Assembly (NCBI GenBank): GCA_017353825.1
Contig: JAFMSC010000350.1
Span: 1-5,021 of the forward strand
Length of the DNA: 5,021 bases
Source: Hyphomicrobiaceae bacterium
GTDB lineage: Bacteria > Pseudomonadota > Alphaproteobacteria > Rhizobiales > Hyphomicrobiaceae
Direction: 5' to 3'
In this document: positions 1-5,021 of the stretch, in pieces
Position numbering within the stretch: the first letter of the stretch is position 1
How the letters are laid out: each line of letters begins with the position of its first letter
Program-made: the position numbers and the translations under genes
Notes under the pieces: generated by a model
Database searches by the model: none
What the model was told of the DNA's origin: nothing
The model's input: only the letters and a program-made list of their open reading frames with translations

Positions 1-185
1 AGCCTGGCCGCGGCCGCGGTGGCGGCTGCGCGGTCGTCTAAGGCCTCCCCGCGCCGGAGCACGTCGCGCGCCACGGCCCGGTAGATGAGGCCGGTGTCGA
101 GGTGGGCGAGGCCGAAATGGGTGGCGATGCGCTTGGCAAGCGTGCCCTTCCCCGAGGCCGCGGGCCCGTCAATGGCGATGATCAT
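1..185 (-). CDS. cmk: Cytidylate kinase, N-terminal part (gene runs off the left edge)
   Basis: Cytosolic (d)CMP kinase, which transfers phosphate from ATP to CMP or dCMP in pyrimidine nucleotide salvage and synthesis. Only the first 61 codons are present; the family is usually about 210-230 residues, so roughly 150 lie outside the window. The protein starts MIIAIDGPAASGKGT, which contains the P-loop of this family (GPAASGKGT, residues 7-15). It is followed by LDTGLIYRAVA (residues 29-39), the CMP-kinase LDTG-x-x-YR nucleotide-binding segment. The ATG is fixed by the closeness of the P-loop to the N-terminus. It overlaps the aroA stop as ATGA (182-185), and a GGAGG ribosome site lies 10 nt upstream inside aroA (196-200, minus strand). 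Translational coupling with aroA is inferred. In many alphaproteobacteria rpsA follows cmk, but that would be outside this window. Identification is secure for the part seen. Confidence 0.95.
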   Translation of the reverse strand, partial: MIIAIDGPAASGKGTLAKRIATHFGLAHLDTGLIYRAVARDVLRRGEALDDRAAATAAAAR

Positions 186-1531
186 GTCCGCGCCGCCTCC
201 GGCTGCGCGAAGGCGGCGCCCAGCTCCTCCATCAGCGGGCGGAACTCGGGGAAGCTGGTGGCGATCATGCCGGCGTCGTCCACCGTCACCGGGCGGTCGG
301 CGCCGAGGCCGAACACCAGGAAGGCCATGGCGATGCGGTGGTCGAGGTGAGTGGCGACGAGGCCGCCGCCCGGCACGCTCCGGCCGCCGTCCACAATCAG
401 GGTGTCGCCATCGACTTTGGCGGCCACGCCGTTGGCTAGGAGCCCGGCAGCGGTGGCGGCCAAGCGGTCGCTCTCCTTCACCTTCAGCTCCGCCAGTCCT
501 TCCATGCGGGTTTCCCCTTGAGCGTAGGCGGCGAGGCAGGCCAGCACCGGGTACTCGTCGATCATGGCCGGGGCGCGCTCTGGCGGCACCCGTACGCCGC
601 GGAGCCTGGCGTGGCGAACGCGGATGTCCGCCACCGGCTCGCCACCCTCGATGCGCTCGGCCGTGAAGGCGACATCGGCGCCCATCTCGCGCAGGGTTGT
701 ATAGAACCCGGTGCGCGTGGGGTTCACGAGCACCCCCTCGATGCTCACGTCCGAGCCCGGCACGATCAGCGCCGCCGCGGCCAGGAACGCCGCCGAGCTG
801 GGATCGCCCGGCACCTTGACATCACCACCCGCCAGCTCGCCATCGCCCTTGACCGAGACGGCGCGCAGCCCCTGGCGCTTGGTGGCCGTAACGCGGGCCC
901 CGAAATAGCTCAGCATGCGCTCGGTGTGGTCGCGGGTGGCGGTTGGCTCGATCACCGTGGTCTCGCCGGAGGCGTGTAAACCGGCGATCAGGATCGCCGA
1001 CTTGATCTGCGCCGATGCAACCGGCACCTGGTACTCGATTGGGATCAGGTCGGCCGACCCGCGCACGATAAGGGGGAGGGTGTCCCGGCCCTTGTCCAGC
1101 ACCTCAAGCCCCATCAGCTCCAGCGGCTTGAGCACGCGCGCCATGGGGCGCCTCGACAGGGACGCATCACCCGTGAGGCGCACCGTCATGCTGTGGCCGG
1201 AGATCACGCCCAGCATGAGGCGGACGCCGGTTCCTGAATTGCCGAAATCGAGGTCGGCAACCGGTTCCTCAAGCCCGCCGACACCCCGGCCGAACACCTC
1301 CCAAGCGCCGGCCTCGTCCTTCTTGATGGGGCAACCAAGGGCGTTCAGGGCCTTGGCGGTATTGAGAACGTCCTCGCCTTCGAGCAGGCCGGTGATGCGC
1401 GTGCGACCGGTCGCAAGCGCGCCCAGCAGCAGCGCCCGGTGCGAGATGGACTTGTCGCCCGGCACACGGACGCGCCCGCCCAGGACCTTGGCCCGGCGGG
1501 CCGACAGGGGCAATGGCGGTCTGTGCAGCAC
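182..1531 (-). CDS. aroA: 3-phosphoshikimate 1-carboxyvinyltransferase (EPSP synthase), class II
   Basis: Cytosolic shikimate-pathway enzyme joining shikimate-3-phosphate and phosphoenolpyruvate to give EPSP and phosphate. It is full length (449 residues; CP4 EPSP synthase is about 455). All four class II signatures are present: GDKS (25-28), SAQIK (173-177), RDHTE (200-204) and NPTR (270-273). Other conserved blocks are GDKSISHR (25-32), LDFGNSGTG (94-102), DEYP (325-328) and KVKESDR (350-356). By recalled alignment to CP4, D325 and E353 correspond to catalytic D326 and E354. Residue 100 is Gly where glyphosate-tolerant CP4 has Ala100. The start is GTG at 1531. No in-frame ATG lies just upstream, and the N-terminal length before GDKS matches CP4 within one residue. 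A weak AAGG ribosome site sits 11 nt upstream. It overlaps cmk by 4 nt, and a TTGACA-type promoter lies about 75 bp upstream. Confidence 0.97.
   Translation of the reverse strand: MLHRPPLPLSARRAKVLGGRVRVPGDKSISHRALLLGALATGRTRITGLLEGEDVLNTAKALNALGCPIKKDEAGAWEVFGRGVGGLEEPVADLDFGNSGTGVRLMLGVISGHSMTVRLTGDASLSRRPMARVLKPLELMGLEVLDKGRDTLPLIVRGSADLIPIEYQVPVASAQIKSAILIAGLHASGETTVIEPTATRDHTERMLSYFGARVTATKRQGLRAVSVKGDGELAGGDVKVPGDPSSAAFLAAAALIVPGSDVSIEGVLVNPTRTGFYTTLREMGADVAFTAERIEGGEPVADIRVRHARLRGVRVPPERAPAMIDEYPVLACLAAYAQGETRMEGLAELKVKESDRLAATAAGLLANGVAAKVDGDTLIVDGGRSVPGGGLVATHLDHRIAMAFLVFGLGADRPVTVDDAGMIATSFPEFRPLMEELGAAFAQPEAART
196..200 (-). promoter_or_regulatory. Ribosome binding site for cmk inside aroA
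   Basis: The minus strand reads GGAGG, 10 nt before the cmk ATG, within the last codons of aroA. It supports the ATG at 185 and independent or coupled re-initiation at the ATGA overlap. Confidence 0.6.
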
Positions 1532-1584
1532 GTCAGGCGTAGCCTTGGCTAGCGGAGCGCCGCTTCGGGCGGGTGCGCCGTTGC

Positions 1585-1613
1585 CATAGAGCAGCCCGGC
1601 CGGGGCCTGTCAA
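1585..1613 (-). promoter_or_regulatory. Candidate sigma-70 promoter for aroA-cmk
   Basis: On the minus strand a perfect TTGACA (1613 to 1608) is followed by a 17-nt spacer and TCTATG (1590 to 1585) as a weak -10 (3 of 6 matches to TATAAT). Transcription would start near 1578, giving a leader of about 47 nt before the aroA GTG. The spacer contains a GC palindrome, CCCGGCCGGG. An alternative -10-like TATATG lies farther upstream (1636 to 1631) but has only a poor -35 (TTCCTC). This is a pattern match only. Confidence 0.45.
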
Positions 1614-1698
1614 CATCGCGTCCGGCTTCCCATATAGGGGCCCGACGGGGGGCGAGGAATGCCCCTGGAAGGGACCGGGGAGTGAGCGCACTTGCGTT

Positions 1699-1727
1699 TT
1701 GACAGGCGCTGGAGCCCATGGCAATGA
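1699..1727 (+). promoter_or_regulatory. Candidate promoter for the FYDLN-acid gene
   Basis: A perfect TTGACA lies at 1699-1704. At a 17-nt spacing the -10 position is CAATGA (1722-1727), a poor match, so only the -35 is convincing. The predicted start near 1734 gives a leader of about 25 nt before the ATG at 1760. The upstream in-frame ATG at 1718 would then fall inside the promoter, which supports the shorter gene model. The first nine bases, TTGACAGGC, are identical to the oppositely directed aroA promoter box. Confidence 0.35.
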
Positions 1728-1745
1728 GCAGCCGAAATTTCCGCC

Positions 1746-1752
1746 GAGAGGG
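1746..1752 (+). promoter_or_regulatory. Ribosome binding site that decides the FYDLN gene start
   Basis: GAGAGGG ends 7 nt before the ATG at 1760. The in-frame ATG at 1718 has no comparable purine-rich site at the right distance, only GGAG at 1711-1714, which is too close (3 nt). This favours initiation at 1760. Confidence 0.65.
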
Positions 1753-1759
1753 TAGGCCA

Positions 1760-2161
1760 ATGTCCACAAAAGCCGAGCGCGGCATCAAGCGCACCTGCCA
1801 GAATCCGGAGTGCGGCGCCCGCTTCTACGATCTCAACCGCGACCCGATCTTGTGCCCGATCTGCCAGACGGCGTACCAGCTCGCGGTTTCCCCCGAACCG
1901 GTCGCGGCCGCCGCGCCCAGCCCGGACAGTGCGCGTGCTGCCGCCAGACGGCCCGCATATCAGGTCGCCACCGGTCAGAAACCGGCGGACGTACCCGTGG
2001 CGGAGGAGGACGAGGACGCGCTGCCGGCACTGGAGGGCGACGAGGAGCCCGAAACGACCGAGGAAGACGAAACCTTCCTGGAGCCGGAGGAGGAAGACGG
2101 CTCCGACATGGAGAACATCATCGGCGGGCCGGTGGCCGAGACCGACGAGCCGGATCGCTAA
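1760..2161 (+). CDS. FYDLN-acid family protein (TIGR02300 type), zinc-ribbon-like N-terminus
   Basis: Small conserved protein of unknown function, 133 residues, named for its FYDLN motif and acidic C-terminus. The N-terminal segment has C13 and C18 (CX4C), FYDLNRDPI (22-30), then C32 and C35 (CX2C). This is a plausible four-cysteine zinc site. Residues 42-80 are Ala/Pro-rich and likely disordered. Residues 82-133 hold 25 Asp/Glu out of 52, with no Lys or Arg until the last residue. The SDMENIIGG segment (115-123) matches the IIGG-containing tail I recall in family members. The ATG at 1760 is preferred over the in-frame one at 1718 because of the ribosome site at 1746-1752 and because relatives begin about this close to the first cysteine. 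It has no signal peptide or membrane segment, so is probably cytosolic. It is divergent from aroA and convergent with the Mo-oxidase gene. Any binding role is inference. Confidence 0.9.
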   Translation: MSTKAERGIKRTCQNPECGARFYDLNRDPILCPICQTAYQLAVSPEPVAAAAPSPDSARAAARRPAYQVATGQKPADVPVAEEDEDALPALEGDEEPETTEEDETFLEPEEEDGSDMENIIGGPVAETDEPDR

Positions 2162-2187
2162 GCCGTACGGCCGTCAGCGTCGCGCGA

Positions 2188-2229
2188 GCGTCCCCGCCGG
2201 CGTCCCCGTCAGCGTCCCCGTCAGCGTCG
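2188..2229. repeat. 12-bp tandem repeat, about 3.5 copies
   Basis: Unit GCGTCCCCGTCA: copies at 2188-2199 (last three bases CCG instead of TCA), 2200-2211 (perfect), 2212-2223 (perfect) and a partial GCGTC at 2224-2228. It lies between the convergent FYDLN and Mo-subunit genes and is non-coding. The junction element TCAGCG, which also occurs at 2174-2179, forms the outer arm of the adjacent hairpin. Copy number may vary between strains. Confidence 0.8.
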
Positions 2230-2265
2230 ATGGGCATGGGAGGGGGGCCGACCCATCGCCGCTGA
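2221..2265. terminator. Candidate bidirectional terminator hairpin between convergent genes
   Basis: An inverted repeat pairs TCAGCG (2221-2226) with CGCTGA (2260-2265) and CGATGGG (2228-2234) with CCCATCG (2252-2258). There is one T/C mismatch and a 17-nt G-rich loop, giving 13 base pairs in 14 positions. It lies 59 nt past the FYDLN stop and 24 nt past the Mo-subunit stop, where a shared terminator is expected. No T tract follows on either strand, so classical intrinsic termination is uncertain; it could instead protect 3' ends. Confidence 0.5.
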
Positions 2266-2273
2266 GCGTCTCC

Positions 2274-2289
2274 CCCCGCCCAATCGGGG
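2274..2289 (-). terminator. Small GC hairpin directly after the Mo-subunit stop
   Basis: CCCCG (2274-2278) pairs with CGGGG (2285-2289) around a 6-nt loop, abutting the TAG stop at 2290-2292. It may act with the larger hairpin downstream on the minus strand. It is a five-pair stem with no T tract, so the call is tentative. Confidence 0.3.
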
Positions 2290-4689
2290 CTAGGCCATCA
2301 CCTTGTCCAGCGTGATCGGCAGGTCGCGCACGCGCCTGCCGGTGGCGTGGTAGACGGCGTTGGCGATGGCCGCCGCCACGCCGACGATCCCGATCTCGCC
2401 CACGCCCTTGACGCCGAGCGGGTTGACGATGGCGTCGGGCTCGTCGACGAAGATCACCTTGATGTCCCCTACGTCGGCGTTCACCGGCACGTGGTATTCG
2501 GCGATGTTGGCGTTCATGATGCGCCCGAAGACGTGGTCCACCAGCGTCTCCTCGTGCAGGGCCATGCCGATGCCCCACACCACGCCGCCCATGATCTGGC
2601 TGGCCGCCGTCTTTGGGTTCAGGATGCGACCGGCCGCAACCGCATTGACCAGCCGCGTAACGCGGACAACGCCCAGCTGTTCGTCCACCTTGACCTCCGC
2701 AAACACGGCCGAATGCGTGTTGTGCGCATGCGCGCCGTCGTGGGGGAAGGTCGTGGGCCTCTCCTCTACGATTGGGTTGATGCCGCCGTTCCGCATGGCG
2801 TCGGCAATCGACACCGCGCTGCTGGGATCGCGGCGGCTGACCAGCTTGCCGTCGACAAACGTCACGTCGTCGGGGGCAGCGTTCGCGAGCGGCGAGTTGG
2901 GCACGGCCCTGGCGAGGCGCAGCAGCTCAGCGCGAACGGCCTCGCAGGTGGTCACGATCCCGTTCGATACCGAGGCCGCGATCCAAGATCCACCCTCTAC
3001 GGGCGACTGCGGCAGCGTCGAGTCGCCCAGCTTGATCGACACCGCATCGAGCGGCAGCCCGAGCCTATCGGCCGCCACCTGGGTCATGATCGTGTAGGTG
3101 CCGGTGCCGATGTCGGAGGTGGCGCAGGCGACCTCGGCATGGCCGTTGGCCGACAGGGTTACCCGCACCGCGATCGGCATCTGCAGCGCCTCCCAAACGC
3201 CCGTCGCCATGCCCCAACCCACGAGCTCCATGCCGTCGCGCATCGAGCGCGGGCCGGGACTGCGCTTAGCCCAGCCGAACGCCTCGGCGCCTTGCCGGTA
3301 GCAGTCGCGCAGCGCCTTGCTGCTGTAGGGCTGGCCGGTGTTCTGGTCGCGGTCCGAGTAGCACCGCAGACGCAGCTCAACCGGATCGAGCTTGAGCGCG
3401 ACGGCCAGTTCGTCCATGGCGCATTCCAGCGCGTAGACGCCGGTGGCGGCGCTCGGCGCGCGCATATCGCAGGAGGTGGCGAGATCGAGGTGGGCGAGCT
3501 TGTGGGTGTATTTGGCGTTGGGACAGGTGTAGAGCAGGCCCGACCAGCCGGTCTCCTGGCGGTGGAAGTCCTCGAACTGCGAGGTGACCGTGACAGCCTC
3601 GTGCAGCATGGCATCGAGTGTGCCGCCGGCGTTGGCGCCCACCCCGATGCGCTGAATCATGGCCGGCCGGTAGCCCAGCGCGTACATCTGCTGGCGTGTC
3701 AGCACCACGCGCACCGAGCGCTGGAGCTTGCGGGCCGCCATGGCGGCCAGCAGCACTTGGAACTGCGGGCGCAGACCGGACCCGAAGCCGCCGCCCATGT
3801 AGGGCGACATGACGCGCACCTCATCCGGCTTCATCGCCAGCACGCTCGTCACGTAGCGCTGCACGTTCTGCACACCTTGCGTCTTTTCGAAGATCGTGAG
3901 CTTGCCGCCGGGCTCGAACAGGGCCGTCGAGGCGAACGGCTCCATCGGGTTGTGATGCTCGATGGGCACGTAGTACTCGCCCTCGTGGCGCACCACGGCG
4001 GCAGCGAACGCCGCCTCGGGCGAGCCGCGCGGCTTCGGCGGAAAGAACGGAGCTTCGGCTGGGCTCGGCGGTTCTTTGAGGGCGACGGCCTTGTCCCGCT
4101 GGCGGTAGATGTCGGTGACATGGGCCTCCGTCTCGTACTCCACGTGCACAAGGGAGGCCGCAAACCGCGCCGTCTCCCAGTCCTCGGCCACAACCAACGC
4201 GATCGGCTGCCCGCTGAACTTGATCCGGTCGTCGTAGAGGGGCCGGAACGGCGACCCGGCCGGGGCCACGTCGTCCTGGTAGGCCTTGTCACTGTCCGGC
4301 ATTGGCAGGCGGTTCTCGTGGGTGAGCACGTCGATGACACCGGCGGCGCGCAGTGCATCGCTGGGGTCGATGCGCGCCAGGCGCCCCCTGGCGATATCCG
4401 ATGTCACCACGAAGCCCTGGGCAAGGCCTGGACCGAGAGCGAGGCCGGATGGGATGTGCTCGGCTGCGTACCGAGCCCAGCCCGTAACCTTGGCGCGGCC
4501 GTCAACGCGGGAGGTGGGGGTGCCGATGTGAGGTGTCACGGATGCCATAGGTGTGCTCGCACGGTTTTCCTGGGCGAGGGCTGTGCCAACGCTTCGGGGG
4601 CCATCTCCGGGGAGGAGGCGGCCCACGCCGGCGGCTCCCACCAAGGCCGCGCCGCCCAGCACGTCGCGGCGGTTGATCTCGCTCGCCAT
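2290..4689 (-). CDS. Molybdopterin-binding subunit of a PaoC-like (xanthine dehydrogenase family) oxidoreductase, Tat-exported
   Basis: Catalytic Mo subunit of a molybdenum hydroxylase, 799 residues. A Tat leader is clear: N-RR-D-V-L-G (residues 6-11), a hydrophobic stretch (10-23), and an ALA|Q cleavage site (37-40). The aldehyde oxidase/xanthine dehydrogenase a/b hammerhead domain begins near RVDGRAKVTG (61-70). The Mo-cofactor-binding region follows with PMEP (248-251), YMGGGFG (297-303), MRAPS (409-413), DIGTGTYT (526-533) and AGRILNPK (686-693). The catalytic Glu is E765 in KGVGEIG (761-767). The C-terminus, RVRDLPITLDK, closely resembles E. coli PaoC as I recall it. PaoC is about 730 residues, so the extra length is mainly the leader. 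The ATG at 4689 has GGAG 7 nt upstream and lies 31 bp after the FAD-subunit stop. Export as a folded, cofactor-loaded complex is inferred; the substrate is unknown, with aldehydes likeliest. Ser413 replaces the usual Gly of MRAPG. Confidence 0.93.
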   Translation of the reverse strand: MASEINRRDVLGGAALVGAAGVGRLLPGDGPRSVGTALAQENRASTPMASVTPHIGTPTSRVDGRAKVTGWARYAAEHIPSGLALGPGLAQGFVVTSDIARGRLARIDPSDALRAAGVIDVLTHENRLPMPDSDKAYQDDVAPAGSPFRPLYDDRIKFSGQPIALVVAEDWETARFAASLVHVEYETEAHVTDIYRQRDKAVALKEPPSPAEAPFFPPKPRGSPEAAFAAAVVRHEGEYYVPIEHHNPMEPFASTALFEPGGKLTIFEKTQGVQNVQRYVTSVLAMKPDEVRVMSPYMGGGFGSGLRPQFQVLLAAMAARKLQRSVRVVLTRQQMYALGYRPAMIQRIGVGANAGGTLDAMLHEAVTVTSQFEDFHRQETGWSGLLYTCPNAKYTHKLAHLDLATSCDMRAPSAATGVYALECAMDELAVALKLDPVELRLRCYSDRDQNTGQPYSSKALRDCYRQGAEAFGWAKRSPGPRSMRDGMELVGWGMATGVWEALQMPIAVRVTLSANGHAEVACATSDIGTGTYTIMTQVAADRLGLPLDAVSIKLGDSTLPQSPVEGGSWIAASVSNGIVTTCEAVRAELLRLARAVPNSPLANAAPDDVTFVDGKLVSRRDPSSAVSIADAMRNGGINPIVEERPTTFPHDGAHAHNTHSAVFAEVKVDEQLGVVRVTRLVNAVAAGRILNPKTAASQIMGGVVWGIGMALHEETLVDHVFGRIMNANIAEYHVPVNADVGDIKVIFVDEPDAIVNPLGVKGVGEIGIVGVAAAIANAVYHATGRRVRDLPITLDKVMA
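4570..4689 (-). other. Twin-arginine (Tat) signal peptide of the Mo subunit
   Basis: Residues 1-40 show NRRDVLG, a Gly/Ala-rich hydrophobic core, a long c-region with charged residues (R24, D29, R32) and an ALA|Q signal-peptidase site after residue 39. The recognisable enzyme fold starts about 20 residues later, so the leader is an addition to the catalytic domain rather than part of it. The RR-D variant is common in Tat leaders of cofactor-containing enzymes. Confidence 0.8.
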
Positions 4690-4720
4690 GCTCTTACTCC
4701 GCTCCGGTCCGCGGACGCAC

Positions 4721-5021
4721 TCACGCGATCTTCTTGTTCGACTGCGATTGCGGCGTGCCGCGCGCGGCCTGCGTCAGCCCACGCACGATGACGCGCCGCG
4801 CCAGGCCGATCTTGAAGGCGTTGTGCGGGTACCCCCTGGCGTCGCGGAGCACCAGATCGGCTGCGCCAGCGAAGGCCGCCGCGTTGGCCTGCTGGCCGCG
4901 CAGCGCCGCCTCGGCTGCTGTATTCCGCCACGGCTTGTGCGCGACGCCGCCGAGGCCGAGGCGCGCCTCCCTGATCCGATCACCGTCGAGCTCCAGGGCC
5001 GCGGCAACCGAGACGAGTGCG
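4721..5021 (-). CDS. FAD-binding subunit of the same oxidoreductase, C-terminal part (PaoB-like; 5' end off the right edge)
   Basis: The minus strand is open from the window edge to a TGA at 4721-4723, giving 99 residues of a C-terminus. It begins ALVSVAAALELDGDRI and contains LGGVAHKPWR. This is the hallmark of the CO-dehydrogenase flavoprotein C-terminal domain and is nearly identical in PaoB as I recall it (ALVSVAA, LGGVAHKPWR). A later PHNAFKIGLARR segment aligns with the terminal helix of that domain. The protein passes electrons between the [2Fe-2S] subunit and an acceptor through FAD. The family is about 320-330 residues, so some 230 residues, including the FAD-binding N-terminal domain, lie outside. 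It is followed after 31 bp by the Mo subunit, so co-transcription is near certain. No signal peptide can be assessed because the N-terminus is missing. The tail is Gln/Ser/Lys-rich and unremarkable. Confidence 0.9.
   Translation of the reverse strand, partial: ALVSVAAALELDGDRIREARLGLGGVAHKPWRNTAAEAALRGQQANAAAFAGAADLVLRDARGYPHNAFKIGLARRVIVRGLTQAARGTPQSQSNKKIA

Noticed and set aside
1549..1587. A 12-codon minus-strand mini-frame (MATAHPPEAALR then stop) ahead of aroA, considered as a leader peptide.
   Set aside because: It has no run of aromatic codons, no attenuator-like hairpin pair, and its ATG overlaps the likely aroA -10 box, so it would probably not be in the transcript.
915..1589. A 224-codon plus-strand open frame across the 5' half of aroA.
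   Set aside because: It is antisense to a full-length, motif-complete EPSP synthase. Its Ser/Arg/Pro-rich product matches no family I know.
1614..1698. Search of the divergent intergenic region for a tRNA or small RNA; AGGGGC (1636-1641) pairs with GCCCCT (1661-1666).
   Set aside because: There is no tRNA arm pattern, and a single six-pair stem with a 19-nt loop is common by chance at this GC content.
1718..1759. A 14-codon N-terminal extension of the FYDLN protein from the ATG at 1718.
   Set aside because: It overlaps the likely promoter, lacks a well-spaced ribosome site, and places the conserved Cys and FYDLN block farther from the start than in relatives. The ATG at 1760 has GAGAGGG at proper spacing.
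1533..1794. Short minus-strand open frames of 78 and 81 codons in the aroA-FYDLN intergenic region.
   Set aside because: They run across both candidate promoters and antisense into the FYDLN gene start. They have no ribosome sites and their products are low-complexity.
2347..4791. An 814-codon open frame on the plus strand, antisense to and longer than the Mo-subunit gene.
   Set aside because: It mirrors the Mo-subunit and FAD-subunit genes, is rich in His, Arg, Val and Gly, and shows no recognisable domain. The opposite strand has every conserved block of a known family. Such long antisense frames are expected in GC-rich coding DNA.

Overview
The window reads as chromosomal DNA from a GC-rich alphaproteobacterium. 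The grounds are a class II (CP4-type) EPSP synthase overlapping cytidylate kinase, a divergent FYDLN-acid family protein (a family I know mainly from Alphaproteobacteria), and very GC-rich codon use throughout. I cannot fix the genus from the sequence; Rhizobiales- or Rhodospirillales-like lineages both fit.

Layout. Positions 1-1531 (minus strand) hold aroA (shikimate pathway) followed by the first 61 codons of cmk, which runs off the left edge. The two overlap by an ATGA and form an operon. Positions 1532-1759 are a 228-bp divergent intergenic region with a TTGACA -35-like box facing each way. Positions 1760-2161 (plus strand) encode a small FYDLN-acid protein with four zinc-ligand-type cysteines and a strongly acidic tail. 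Positions 2162-2289 separate two convergent genes and hold a 12-bp tandem repeat, a long imperfect hairpin and a second small hairpin. Positions 2290-5021 (minus strand) are the downstream end of a molybdenum hydroxylase operon: the C-terminal 99 residues of the FAD subunit, then, 31 bp later, a complete 799-residue molybdopterin-binding subunit with a Tat signal peptide.

How the genes work together. AroA makes 5-enolpyruvylshikimate-3-phosphate for aromatic amino acids; Cmk phosphorylates CMP/dCMP. Their coupling is a familiar housekeeping arrangement rather than one pathway. The FAD and Mo subunits resemble PaoB and PaoC of the periplasmic aldehyde oxidoreductase PaoABC. A [2Fe-2S] subunit gene is expected just beyond the right edge. 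The substrate is not determined; aldehydes are the best guess from the PaoC likeness.

I found no mobile element, CRISPR array, RNA gene or clearly new system. The most notable points are the Tat leader on the catalytic Mo subunit, a changed residue in its MRAPG-type motif, the glycine at the glyphosate-determining site of a class II EPSP synthase, and the intact CX4C/CX2C set in the FYDLN protein.
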